Positions 17,753-27,097 of a stretch of 34,875 nt of DNA are shown one piece after another (position 1 is the stretch's first letter; each line of letters begins with the position of its first letter). This DNA is from PUPG01 sp031323845 (GTDB lineage: Bacteria; Bacteroidota; Bacteroidia; Bacteroidales; UBA7960). Under the pieces are notes generated by a model. It had not been told where the DNA came from and made no database searches. It saw only the letters and a program-made list of their open reading frames with translations. A program made the translations under genes and the position numbers. The DNA lies in NCBI GenBank assembly GCA_031323845.1, contig JAVIYP010000028.1, forward strand, positions 1 through 34,875. Direction: 5' to 3'.

Positions 17753-20700
17753 ATGAAGAGAGTTACATTGTTGTTTAGCTTTGTTTTCATAAGCTTAATT
17801 GCTTTTGGACAAAGCGTTCATTACAGTCCTGAAGAACTGGAAAAACTGCAGCAACAGAGGGAGATGCTCCTTGAAAAGGAGACAAGGGTGGCTTCAGTTG
17901 ACCAGATGAAGCTTGATGGTGTCTTTTTCTCTAAGGAAGGCGTTTGCCCCGAGGGTACTTTTGCCAGTAACCTTCCGGATGGCGGTACGGCTTACACTTC
18001 CTCCACGGATGCTGACATTATCAACTATCAATCCTTCTCAGGTCTTGCAGGAGAACAAATCGGAGGTGTCTCATTTTGGGGCCTTCAAGGATTTTTTGAT
18101 GGTGGATGGACAGAATGCTCCGCTGACATTATGGATATAGAAGTCGTTTTCTATGAAGACGATGGTGGCGTTCCGGGCGAAGTTGTCTATAGTGAAATTA
18201 TAGCCTTTGAGCCGGTCGCCGATCCTGATGTAGATTTTGGTACATGGACAGTAAAAAGTTTTACCGCATACTTGTCCGGTACCGTAAGTATGGACAGTGG
18301 CTGGTTTTCATTTGCGGCCACGAACAGCCCCACGTGCTGGATCCTGATTATTAACAGTGAATCGGGATTGGGCAATGCGGGTTATTATGATAATGGTGTT
18401 TGGATGCCCAGAGATTATCCGACAAACTACTGCTTGCTCGCACCTTTGGCTGAAGATGATGCACCTGGCGCACCGCAGTTGTTTTCAGTGACAGCCGGTG
18501 ACATGGGTGCTCTCGAAGCATGGCTTTCTTGGGAGAATCCTGAGTTGACTTTTGCAGGAGATCCACTGGTGAGCCTCGACGAGGTGCAAATCTTCCGTGG
18601 TGGTGAACTCATCCACACTGTTGTTGACCCCGAGATCGGCGGTGGCGAAGTTTATCTTGACACGGACATTGACGAGCCCGGTGTTTACGGCTACATGGTA
18701 GTGGGTGTGAATGCTGCCGGTGCCGGCCCCGGTGCCTCAGCCTCTGTTTATGTCGGTGAAGACGTGCCCGCAGCTCCGGGTAATGTCATTCTGATGGCCG
18801 ACGGCAACGATGGTCACGTGAGTTGGGATGCCCCGACAGAAGGTCTTAACGGCGGCTATCTCAGCGGCGACAACCTCGTGTACACAGTAATTCGTATGCC
18901 TGATGCAACGGTGGTTGCAGAAGACATTGAAGAAACCGAATTCCTCGACACCACTGTGCCTGGAATCGGAAACTACTTCTACACGGTAACAGCAAGCAAC
19001 CATATTGGAATGGGCGGCACCGCTGCTTCCAACGTTGAACTGCTGGCTGCCGAAGGCATCCTGATGTACGAAGTGTTCGACTATCCTGCAGGCCAACTGC
19101 CTCCGGGTTGGGTCATTGATGGCGTGCCCCATGCATGGGCAGTGAACAATAGTTCTTCTGCCGGTGGCGAAGCGCCCGAGCTGCGCCTCAACTGGACCCC
19201 CGCATCAACAGGCCTGAGCCGCCTGATCACCTATCCGATCAATGTGGAAGGCTACGAAGAACTGCGTTTTAAGTTCAGGCAATTCCTGAGTAACTTTTCT
19301 GCTGATACTGGTGAGATCATTGGAATTGACGTCACCTATGACGGAGCCGAAACATGGGAAACACTTTGGGAAGAAGCCATTGGAACCAGTAACATTCCTG
19401 CAGGCCAATATGAGATATATTTTGATGTTCCTGCCGGTAAAACAGTTCTCCACCTGGCCTTCCGTTTCGATGGAAACTCTTACAACATCAACCAGTGGTA
19501 CCTCGACGACATGATCCTCGAGCCCGTTGTTGATAACGACCTTGTTGCTGTTTCCATTTCAGGTAACACTACCCCCTCAGCGGGTATTGAAACCATGTAT
19601 ACAGTGCTGGTTCAGAATGCCGGTACCCAGACACAGTCTGATTATACCGTCAAGCTGATGGGCGAAGGCGGCGTTGAATTGTCTTCTGTTCCCGGCGTAG
19701 CCATCGAATTTGGAGAAACACTGTCGTTTGAACTGCCCTGGACACCCATGGAAGAAGGTGCGACATACCTGTACGGATATGTTGACTTTGCGGCTGACGA
19801 AGTGCCCGGCAACAACCAGACATCACACCTGAACGTTAATGTGCAGCCCGGTGACATTATGGCCGTAACCATTGGCGACGGTGAATTGCTTACCACAAGC
19901 CCCTACAACTTTGTATGGCATTACAGCCTCCAGCAAACGCTCTATTATCCGGAGGAAATTGGCCTTGGTGGCGGTGTCATAACAGGCATTCAATACACAA
20001 ACAGCTTTAACGAAGCTCAACCGCAAAGACAGATCACTGTTTGGCTCGGTGAAACCGACGCGGCTGACCTTGGAGCCGGCTGGGTTGACCCATCAACCCT
20101 TGAGCTTGTATTTGACGGCCTGGTTGACTTCCCAGAGGGAGTGAATGAAATCTTTATTCCCTTTGACAATCCTTATGTTTACGGTGGAGGAACCCTTGTA
20201 ATCTATAACTACAAGCAGGATGACGTCTGGTCGGGCAGCAAGAACTTTTATAACACTGCCACTCCCGGTGTAAACCGTACACGCGCAGCACAGCAGGACA
20301 ACAACCCGTATGATCCTGCCAACCCGCCGGCCGGATCTACGATAGCAAGATTCCCGAACATCACCATGTATTTCTCAACAGCCGGAATGGGCTCGCTTGC
20401 AGGAATCGTGACTGATAATGACGGTGAACCGCTGGCAGGTGTTACCATCAGCATTGATGACACCAACAGCAGCACCACCTCCAATGAAGAAGGTGAATTC
20501 GAGTTCCCCTACCTCATTGCCGGAGAATACAGCTACACAGCAAGCCTGACCGGGTATTTTGATGCAACAGGCGAGTTTGTCATCGCGGAAGATGAAGAAA
20601 CCGTTATCGAAATTGAGATGATGCCGCTGACGCACGTAACCGTAAGCGGATTTGTTTCCAGCGACCAGGATCCTGAGGTCGGTCTTGAAGGTGCACTGGT

Positions 20701-23700
20701 CCACCTGACAGGCTATGCCGACTTCGAAACCACAACCGACGAAGACGGTTTGTTCTTTATCGAGGGTGTGTATGCTAACCAAAGCTACGTGATCCACGTT
20801 GAATACCTGTCGCACCTGCCCTATATGACAGAGCTCGAAATTGGTGAAGAAGATGTAGAACTTGACATCATCCTCGAATATACCGACATCATCGAAGTCG
20901 TCATTGGCGATGGTGCAGTACTGGATCACCAACCGTTTAATTTCTTCTACCGGTATAGTGTTGTACAGACACTTTATTACCCGGATGAAATTGGACTCGG
21001 TGGCGGAGTGATTTCCGGGTTGCAGTATGCCAACAGTTTCCAGTCAGAATTTCCCGATACAGAAGTTATGATCTTTATTGGTGAAACAGATGTAAGTGAT
21101 TTGACAGGCGGCTGGGTAGATTTTGAGTCACTGCAACTCGTTTATGATAATACGTATGACTTCCCTGCCGGACAAAATGACCTTTACTTCCCGTTTGATG
21201 ATCTTTACATTTATAGTGGCGGTAATTTGGTTGTTTACACAATTAAAGGGTTCCCTGAATGGCAAAGTGGCAACCAGTTTTACAACACAACTGATGCCGG
21301 GTCAAACAGAACGCGCCGCGCTCAGAGGGACACAGCTCCTTATGATCCTATGAATCCCGGTGTAGCTGGAGCTGTAAACAGTAACTTCCCGAACATCACT
21401 TTGTCTATTTCAGTAGCCGGCCTCGGTGCACTTGAAGGTACTGTAACCGAAAACCGTTCTCCGGTTGAGGGTGTTCATGTACAGCTGTTAGGCACAAACT
21501 TCAGTGCAGTAACCAACGAAGACGGATTCTATCAGTTCCCATACCTGCTGCCAGACGCTTACGACGTGGAATTCAGCAAATTCGGATATTATACCGAAGT
21601 TGTTGAAGAAGTTGTGGTAGAAGCAGATGAAACAACTGTTGTTGATGCGGTGATGGAAACCTTGCCAACCGTTTCGGTATTTGGTACCGTTGTGGGCAGC
21701 GACCTTCCGGAGGTAGGCATCGTCAGCGCCACAGTTACATTTGTTGGATATGACAGCTATGCAACTGTGACTGATGAAGACGGCATGTTCCTGATCGAAG
21801 GTGTTTACGCCGACCATTCGTACATGCTTACTGTTCAGACACCCGGTTATTCAACCTATACCGATGCAGTAGCTGTTGGTACCACTGATCTCGACCTCGG
21901 CACCATTATTGTAATGGAGCTGGCATTCCCGGTAGCTAATGTGGTAGCCGTTGAAACCGAAGATGGCGCACACGTCAGCTGGGATGAACCGGGCGGAGGC
22001 GTTCTGGTACAGCTGTTCCAGCATGATGGAGACATACCGGCCAACCCCAACGCATTCTACCAGACAGACAACGAAGTCTATGGAACGATATTCGACCTTT
22101 CCGAATATCCGGATGCAACCGTTAGCTATATTGACTTCCATCACCTGCAGTGGGGTCTGCCTCCTGCAGATTATGACTACCTGGTGCATATCGTTGACTG
22201 GGCAAACTTTGAGATCCTGACCACAGTAGGTCCTCTGACCACCGGTGTAACCGACGACTGGGAGCTTGAAGTGCCTCTGGGATATTTCAGTGTTGCCGGT
22301 TACGAGCAGGTTGGTATCCTGATTCAGCCACAAGGACATATTCCTTCTGATGCTTATCCGTGTATTACCACTGATGCCACCGGTCCTAACGGTCTTTCCA
22401 TAAGGGCACCCATCAGCAACCTGAGTGATTACATAATCAACGGACCAACAGTTGGTGACTTCTTTATCAACCTTTGGATTACAACCACTTATGCCAAAGA
22501 AGGCGTAGTTAAGGCACAGGGTCTGGTTGTTGATAATGTTGAAACGATCATGACCAGGAATGGTGAAGCAACCTCATCGGCTTTCGCTACTCTTACTCAA
22601 ACTGCTGAAATTGCTGCTTCAATGAGTGATAGAATATTGGAGAGCTACCGTGTATATCGTCTGATGTATGGTGATGAAGGCGATATGGACAGCTGGGATG
22701 AGCTTGCCACAGAACTGACAGAAACTGAATATATGGATCTCGATTGGGAAATGCTGGATGCCGGCCTCTGGAAGTATGCCGTAATTGCAGAATACACCAA
22801 TGAGAACCTTTCTGTTCCTGCATTCTCAAACATCCTGCCAAAAGACATGACAGTACCCTTCACCCTGAACGTGACCACCAACTCCGGTGATGCACCCACA
22901 GGCGCTGAAGTACTGCTGGTGAATATGGAAGAACCAGCGTATGTATATGAGGCCATTGTACCTCCTACGGGTATTGTTGAGTTCCTTGATGTTTGGAGGG
23001 GATTCTACGAGCTTACCATTGTCCTTGATGGTTTTGAAACATATCACGCTTTTGAAATAGACATTACAGAAGCTGCTGTTTATGATGCAGAACTCATTGA
23101 GATGATTGTGGCTCCTTATGCCCTCAACGTAACTACCTTTGGTCTGCCGGAAGGCGATGCACTCCTTACATGGAATACAGCAGTTGAAGCTGAGTTCCGC
23201 TATGATGACGGCATTGTTGATGGGCAGCTCGGTTTCTCAGGTACATGGAACAGCGTTATGGGAGCAGTACACCATCGTGATGCTGATCTCTATGAAATGA
23301 CCTGGTACCTCACCTCTGAAGGTGGCCCGCACAATACGGTCAAAGTATGGGTGCTGGGTCTGACGGCTGAAGGCACACCGGACAGAAACAACGTCATTTA
23401 CACTGCTGAAAACGTACCAAACGTTGACAACCAGTGGAACACCTATGTATTCCCCGAGCCGCTGATTCTTCCCGATGGGTTCTTTATCGGCTTGAGCTAT
23501 AACGGATTCCTTGGCCTTGCCATCGATGATGGTGTTGGTGAGCCCTGGGATTTTGTACCCGGAACTCAGTTCGGTGTCTTCAACATCACTGATCCTACTT
23601 CACCTTTCAACGATATTGCCGTATGGGGCTTCGAGGTGAGCTACCTGCTGAGAGGTTATGGTCTTGACTTCGGTCCCATCGATATGGGCAGGGATGTTAT

Positions 23701-26650
23701 GGCAGCCAAAAAACAAGTCATCACTGATGGACCTGCAATGATCGGTTCTTCTGTTGATCGTCCGTTTGACTCCGGCAAGCCTGAGTACACTGCCGTGATT
23801 GACCATGAGGTCACCAGGGCCTTCGAAGGATTTAATGTATATCTTGATGGTGCACTGGTAGCCGAAGAAATTTTTGAAACGGAATATTATTTCACAGGAC
23901 TTGAAGAAGGCAACTATGTTGCCGGCGTACAATCGGTGTACACTTCAGGTTCGTCTGAGATTGTAACCGTTGATTTCTTCATTGGTACGGTGTACTACGA
24001 TGTGACCTTTAATGTGGATATGACGGGTGTTGAAGGATTTGATCCTGCAGCACATACGGTATATCTGACAGGTACATTCACCGACTGGGCAGAGCCCGGA
24101 ACAGAAGGTTCGATAGTGATGGAGCCGGTTGAGCCACCCGCTGCACCGATTCTCTACGAAGCCTTCCTGGATGGAGAGATTCCCGCAGGCTGGATTATTC
24201 TTGACGAAAATGGTGACGGACATGAGTGGTTCATCGTTCCGGACAACCACGACCCAGTAGAAGGTGACTATGCCATTGCATCGGCTTCATGGGATCCGGT
24301 TGCAGGACCATTGACTCCTGATAACTGGCTGATCACACCGCTGATCGCCAACGTACAGGATGATTATGTGCTTTCATTCTATGTCAAAGCGCAGGATCCT
24401 GCATGGCCGCAAGAAAAATACGATGTGTTGATCTCAACCACCGGAACTGATCCTGATGACTTTACTTCGGTATGGTCAGAAACACTTAGTGATGGAACAT
24501 GGCATGAAAGAAGTCTTGAACTGTCAGACTTTGCAGGCGAAGACATCTACATTGCTTTCAGGCATTGGGATACCACTGACTGGTTCCGCATTGTGCTTGA
24601 TGTGATCAAGGTAGAAGGCACGCCAGCAGAAAGAGAAGATGCACTCTTCTATACCGCTACTGTTTCCATAGCTGAAGGCTATCATGAGTACAAGTACTTC
24701 TCCGATGCCTTTGGTGATGGCTGGGACGGCGGTGAATGGCCCGGCGATCCGAACCGTGAACTGGTTGTTACCGATGATATGGAAGTGTTTGATGTTTGGG
24801 GACCGGACATTCCGGACCCGGAACCGATCGTTACGCTTCCCTACTTCGAAGACTTTACCGGAATTGCCACAGGTGAGCTTCCTGAACACTGGCAGCGCAC
24901 ACACACCAACTGGGGTGTTTGGGACAGCAACAACGCCGGCGGTGAGTCAGCTCCCGAGCTGCGCTTCAACTGGAGCCCGTCAGCCGAAGCTGCCATGCGC
25001 GCCATTACCCCGCTCATCGACGCTACGGATGTTTCCGCCGTTGACCTCAGCTTCTGGCACAGTGTCAACGACTACAGCGGTAACTACACAATTAAAGTCC
25101 AAACCTCGCTCGATGGTGAGACCTGGACAACCCAGTGGGAGCATTTTATTGCTGCTGCCAAAGAGGTACCCGCCAGCCGTGATGTCACCTCCGAAAGGGA
25201 TATTCCTTCAACGTACATGACGATACCATTAGATGGTGTTGCTGGTGAAGAATTCCATATTGCCTTCGTGTTCGACGGTAATTCATGGAACATCAACCAG
25301 TGGTACATTGACGACATTCTTGTTGAAGAATCTGTCTTTACGGCTTCTCTGCCACACTTCGAAGACTTCAGCGATCTTGAAAATGGTGAACTGCCCGAGC
25401 ACTGGACGCATACGCACGTCAACTGGGGAGCATGGAACAGCAATAACGCCGGCGGTGCGGCAGCTCCTGAGCTGCGCTTCAACTGGAGCCCGTCAGGAAC
25501 TGCTGCCTTCCGTGCTGTTACTCCGCTGATCAATGGCCACGGCATTGATGAGATACTTCTCACTTTCATGCACAGCGTCAATGATTACAGCGGTGACTAT
25601 ACGCTGATGGTACAGACTTCTCATGACGGTGAAGTATGGGATACGCATTGGGAGCATCATATTGATGCCAAGGCTGATGTGCCCGCCGATCGCGATGCAA
25701 GCTTCAAGGGAGATATACCGCCAACTGAAATGTCAATCGATCTGAGTGACCTCATTGGCTCTAACTTCCATATTGCGTTTGTGTTCGACGGAAACAGCTT
25801 CAACATCAACCAGTGGTATATCGACGATATATTCATTGGACCGACTGATGAGCCTATTGACATGCCTGGTGACGCCAACTGCGATGGTGTTGTGAACGTA
25901 CTTGACATCATTCATATGGCCAACTATTATGCAGGCCTTGATCCTCAGCCATTCTGCTTCGACAATGCAGATGTGAACGGTGATGGAGAGATTGATGTAC
26001 TGGATATTATCGGTACTGTCAACATCTTCCTGAAAGGTTCTGTAAGCCCGTTTGTGGGACTGCATTCCATGCCGGCCAACATGTATCTTGGCGAGTACGG
26101 AATCACGTTCATGAGCGATGGTACGCTGGCCGGTCTCCAGTTCGAGCTCTATGGTGATCTTGAAAACCTCGGACTCAAACTGGAATTGCCCAACCACCAG
26201 ATGGTGACTGCCTACGAAGACGGCGTACTCAGGGTTATGGTGTTCAGCGTTGACAACACCCCGATCCCTGCCGGTGAGATTTCTCTCTTCAGCTTCGACA
26301 GAGCAGTGTCAGCTGATTGGGGCGATGCTTTTGCCGGTAACCTGAATGCCACAAGGGTGCCTGTTACAACCCATACCGATGATGCTACAGGAATTGACGA
26401 TATCTCTGACATTGGTTTCAAAGCTTATCCGAATCCTGCCAGCGAATTGCTCTGGGTTGAATTCAATAACAGCAGCAAAGCGACTGTTTCTCTCATCAAT
26501 GTTCACGGACAGGTTGTTTCAACACAAACTGTAACTGAACTTGGTCAGCAACAGATCAGCTTCAACCTTGGTACACTGCCTGCAGGTATCTATATGCTCA
26601 GACTGGATTATAACGACCAGTTCATCATTGAGAGAATCATGGTGAGGTAG
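17753..26650 (+). CDS. Giant multidomain dockerin protein with T9SS sorting domain (2,965 aa)
   Basis: A Sec signal peptide (about 1-20) and a short charged helix precede an N-terminal beta domain, fibronectin-like segments (about 235-435), a choice-of-anchor-J/cleaved-adhesin-like domain (438-593) and a CARDB-like domain. A duplicated module of about 345 residues starts at 701 and again at 1,045; each copy is a beta domain plus two carboxypeptidase-regulatory-like domains. Further beta and fibronectin-like domains follow. An E-set domain (from about 2,081) is interrupted by a second anchor-J domain. Two tandem anchor-J domains (about 2,360-2,533 and 2,534-2,699) precede the dockerin (about 2,706-2,763, loops DANCDGVVNVLD and DVNGDGEIDVLD), a cohesin-like domain (about 2,765-2,875) and a T9SS sorting domain (about 2,888-2,965). 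Similar domains occur in gingipain-type adhesins. I see no catalytic domain. It is probably cell-surface cargo or a second anchored component. Confidence 0.87.
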   Translation: MKRVTLLFSFVFISLIAFGQSVHYSPEELEKLQQQREMLLEKETRVASVDQMKLDGVFFSKEGVCPEGTFASNLPDGGTAYTSSTDADIINYQSFSGLAGEQIGGVSFWGLQGFFDGGWTECSADIMDIEVVFYEDDGGVPGEVVYSEIIAFEPVADPDVDFGTWTVKSFTAYLSGTVSMDSGWFSFAATNSPTCWILIINSESGLGNAGYYDNGVWMPRDYPTNYCLLAPLAEDDAPGAPQLFSVTAGDMGALEAWLSWENPELTFAGDPLVSLDEVQIFRGGELIHTVVDPEIGGGEVYLDTDIDEPGVYGYMVVGVNAAGAGPGASASVYVGEDVPAAPGNVILMADGNDGHVSWDAPTEGLNGGYLSGDNLVYTVIRMPDATVVAEDIEETEFLDTTVPGIGNYFYTVTASNHIGMGGTAASNVELLAAEGILMYEVFDYPAGQLPPGWVIDGVPHAWAVNNSSSAGGEAPELRLNWTPASTGLSRLITYPINVEGYEELRFKFRQFLSNFSADTGEIIGIDVTYDGAETWETLWEEAIGTSNIPAGQYEIYFDVPAGKTVLHLAFRFDGNSYNINQWYLDDMILEPVVDNDLVAVSISGNTTPSAGIETMYTVLVQNAGTQTQSDYTVKLMGEGGVELSSVPGVAIEFGETLSFELPWTPMEEGATYLYGYVDFAADEVPGNNQTSHLNVNVQPGDIMAVTIGDGELLTTSPYNFVWHYSLQQTLYYPEEIGLGGGVITGIQYTNSFNEAQPQRQITVWLGETDAADLGAGWVDPSTLELVFDGLVDFPEGVNEIFIPFDNPYVYGGGTLVIYNYKQDDVWSGSKNFYNTATPGVNRTRAAQQDNNPYDPANPPAGSTIARFPNITMYFSTAGMGSLAGIVTDNDGEPLAGVTISIDDTNSSTTSNEEGEFEFPYLIAGEYSYTASLTGYFDATGEFVIAEDEETVIEIEMMPLTHVTVSGFVSSDQDPEVGLEGALVHLTGYADFETTTDEDGLFFIEGVYANQSYVIHVEYLSHLPYMTELEIGEEDVELDIILEYTDIIEVVIGDGAVLDHQPFNFFYRYSVVQTLYYPDEIGLGGGVISGLQYANSFQSEFPDTEVMIFIGETDVSDLTGGWVDFESLQLVYDNTYDFPAGQNDLYFPFDDLYIYSGGNLVVYTIKGFPEWQSGNQFYNTTDAGSNRTRRAQRDTAPYDPMNPGVAGAVNSNFPNITLSISVAGLGALEGTVTENRSPVEGVHVQLLGTNFSAVTNEDGFYQFPYLLPDAYDVEFSKFGYYTEVVEEVVVEADETTVVDAVMETLPTVSVFGTVVGSDLPEVGIVSATVTFVGYDSYATVTDEDGMFLIEGVYADHSYMLTVQTPGYSTYTDAVAVGTTDLDLGTIIVMELAFPVANVVAVETEDGAHVSWDEPGGGVLVQLFQHDGDIPANPNAFYQTDNEVYGTIFDLSEYPDATVSYIDFHHLQWGLPPADYDYLVHIVDWANFEILTTVGPLTTGVTDDWELEVPLGYFSVAGYEQVGILIQPQGHIPSDAYPCITTDATGPNGLSIRAPISNLSDYIINGPTVGDFFINLWITTTYAKEGVVKAQGLVVDNVETIMTRNGEATSSAFATLTQTAEIAASMSDRILESYRVYRLMYGDEGDMDSWDELATELTETEYMDLDWEMLDAGLWKYAVIAEYTNENLSVPAFSNILPKDMTVPFTLNVTTNSGDAPTGAEVLLVNMEEPAYVYEAIVPPTGIVEFLDVWRGFYELTIVLDGFETYHAFEIDITEAAVYDAELIEMIVAPYALNVTTFGLPEGDALLTWNTAVEAEFRYDDGIVDGQLGFSGTWNSVMGAVHHRDADLYEMTWYLTSEGGPHNTVKVWVLGLTAEGTPDRNNVIYTAENVPNVDNQWNTYVFPEPLILPDGFFIGLSYNGFLGLAIDDGVGEPWDFVPGTQFGVFNITDPTSPFNDIAVWGFEVSYLLRGYGLDFGPIDMGRDVMAAKKQVITDGPAMIGSSVDRPFDSGKPEYTAVIDHEVTRAFEGFNVYLDGALVAEEIFETEYYFTGLEEGNYVAGVQSVYTSGSSEIVTVDFFIGTVYYDVTFNVDMTGVEGFDPAAHTVYLTGTFTDWAEPGTEGSIVMEPVEPPAAPILYEAFLDGEIPAGWIILDENGDGHEWFIVPDNHDPVEGDYAIASASWDPVAGPLTPDNWLITPLIANVQDDYVLSFYVKAQDPAWPQEKYDVLISTTGTDPDDFTSVWSETLSDGTWHERSLELSDFAGEDIYIAFRHWDTTDWFRIVLDVIKVEGTPAEREDALFYTATVSIAEGYHEYKYFSDAFGDGWDGGEWPGDPNRELVVTDDMEVFDVWGPDIPDPEPIVTLPYFEDFTGIATGELPEHWQRTHTNWGVWDSNNAGGESAPELRFNWSPSAEAAMRAITPLIDATDVSAVDLSFWHSVNDYSGNYTIKVQTSLDGETWTTQWEHFIAAAKEVPASRDVTSERDIPSTYMTIPLDGVAGEEFHIAFVFDGNSWNINQWYIDDILVEESVFTASLPHFEDFSDLENGELPEHWTHTHVNWGAWNSNNAGGAAAPELRFNWSPSGTAAFRAVTPLINGHGIDEILLTFMHSVNDYSGDYTLMVQTSHDGEVWDTHWEHHIDAKADVPADRDASFKGDIPPTEMSIDLSDLIGSNFHIAFVFDGNSFNINQWYIDDIFIGPTDEPIDMPGDANCDGVVNVLDIIHMANYYAGLDPQPFCFDNADVNGDGEIDVLDIIGTVNIFLKGSVSPFVGLHSMPANMYLGEYGITFMSDGTLAGLQFELYGDLENLGLKLELPNHQMVTAYEDGVLRVMVFSVDNTPIPAGEISLFSFDRAVSADWGDAFAGNLNATRVPVTTHTDDATGIDDISDIGFKAYPNPASELLWVEFNNSSKATVSLINVHGQVVSTQTVTELGQQQISFNLGTLPAGIYMLRLDYNDQFIIERIMVR
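19853..21924 (+). repeat. Internal duplication of a ~1.03-kb module in the 2,965-aa protein gene
   Basis: Copies run 19853-20884 and 20885 to about 21924. Each encodes a beta domain of about 178 residues opening with VxIGDGxxL and containing TLYYPxEIGLGGGVI, followed by two carboxypeptidase-regulatory-like domains. The copies are clearly homologous in protein but well diverged, so this is an old duplication. Confidence 0.75.
24829..25848 (+). repeat. Tandem choice-of-anchor-J/cleaved-adhesin-like domains
   Basis: Two units, starting near 24829 and 25350, share FEDF, NNAGG followed by APELRFNWSPS, a HSVNDYSG segment and FVFDGNS-(W/F)-NINQWYIDDI. The last of these is typical of the C-terminal strand of this family. 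The first domain of this type, at 19064-19530, shows the same landmarks. Confidence 0.78.
25868..26041 (+). other. Dockerin-encoding segment of the 2,965-aa protein
   Basis: Two calcium-loop repeats with Asp/Asn at positions 1, 3, 5, 9 and 12 are each followed by a helix, ending in VNIFLKG. Unlike the two small dockerin proteins, no X-like module precedes it. Its extra cysteine lies inside the first loop (DANCDG) instead, opposite the shared cysteine of CFDNADV. Confidence 0.85.
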
Positions 26651-26674
26651 TCTTTATAGTACTGGTATTTTAAG

Positions 26675-26717
26675 TTTCCCCGGCCCGGTGTTCATCAGGG
26701 CCGGGGAAATTTTTTTT
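26675..26717 (+). terminator. Rho-independent terminator after the 2,965-aa gene
   Basis: A perfect 12-bp GC-rich stem (26675-26686 with 26698-26709) encloses an 11-base loop and is followed by eight T residues. The end of the T-run doubles as the -33 TTTG of the following tRNA promoter. Confidence 0.92.
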
Positions 26718-26745
26718 GAGATTTGTCGTCAATGGCGTATCTTTG
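26715..26745 (+). promoter_or_regulatory. Bacteroidota-type promoter of tRNA-Arg
   Basis: TTTG at 26715-26718, exactly 19 bases, then TATCTTTG at 26738-26745: a full match to TTTG-N19-TAnnTTTG. Transcription would start near 26751, about 34 bases before the mature tRNA. Confidence 0.8.
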
Positions 26746-26784
26746 CAGCGTCAGGCGGTTACACTGGTTTGTCGCCCTGCATTT

Positions 26785-26858
26785 GGTTCCGTAGCTCAGC
26801 TGGATAGAGCAACAGCCTTCTAAGCTGTGGGTCCCAGGTTCGAATCCTGGCGGAATCA
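26785..26858 (+). tRNA. tRNA-Arg (anticodon TCT)
   Basis: The acceptor stem pairs 26785-26791 with 26851-26857, with one G-T pair. The anticodon stem (26812-26816 with 26824-26828) holds TCT at 26819-26821, reading AGA/AGG. The T loop TTCGAAT is present and the discriminator is A26858. Unlike the two tRNAs at the left edge, CCA is not encoded. Confidence 0.95.
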
Positions 26859-26867
26859 CAAAAAAAA

Positions 26868-26893
26868 GCCCCCACACGTGGGGGCTTTTTTTT
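26868..26893 (+). terminator. Rho-independent terminator of tRNA-Arg
   Basis: A GC-rich 7-bp stem with a tight 4-base loop starts ten bases after the tRNA and is followed by eight T residues. The upstream side is A-rich, so it could also terminate minus-strand transcripts. Confidence 0.9.
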
Positions 26894-27097
26894 GTGCTCA
26901 TAAACCACAACCTGTTGTTTGTGTTTTATTTGCGCAGCCGGCAAAACCAAAGGTCAGTTGGCTGAGCTATACAGGAATATACTATGCTGGCGGGACACCC
27001 TAAGGCCAGACTTCCCAAAAAGTTAAAAACCAGATTGCCGGCATATTATAAAATCAGGAAAATCGTCTCTGCGGAAGTCAGGAAAAGCAGGTACAGT
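26894..27097. other. Gene-free segment between tRNA-Arg and the amidohydrolase operon
   Basis: I see no ORF with coding character, no tRNA and no repeat family here. The segment simply separates two transcription units that converge on it. Confidence 0.5.

Noticed and set aside
26695..26950. Two short minus-strand ORFs across tRNA-Arg
   Set aside because: They read through the tRNA and its terminators and are not credible coding regions.
26925..26990. Degraded second tRNA after tRNA-Arg
   Set aside because: A few D-arm-like bases are present, but no acceptor, anticodon and T-arm set can be paired.
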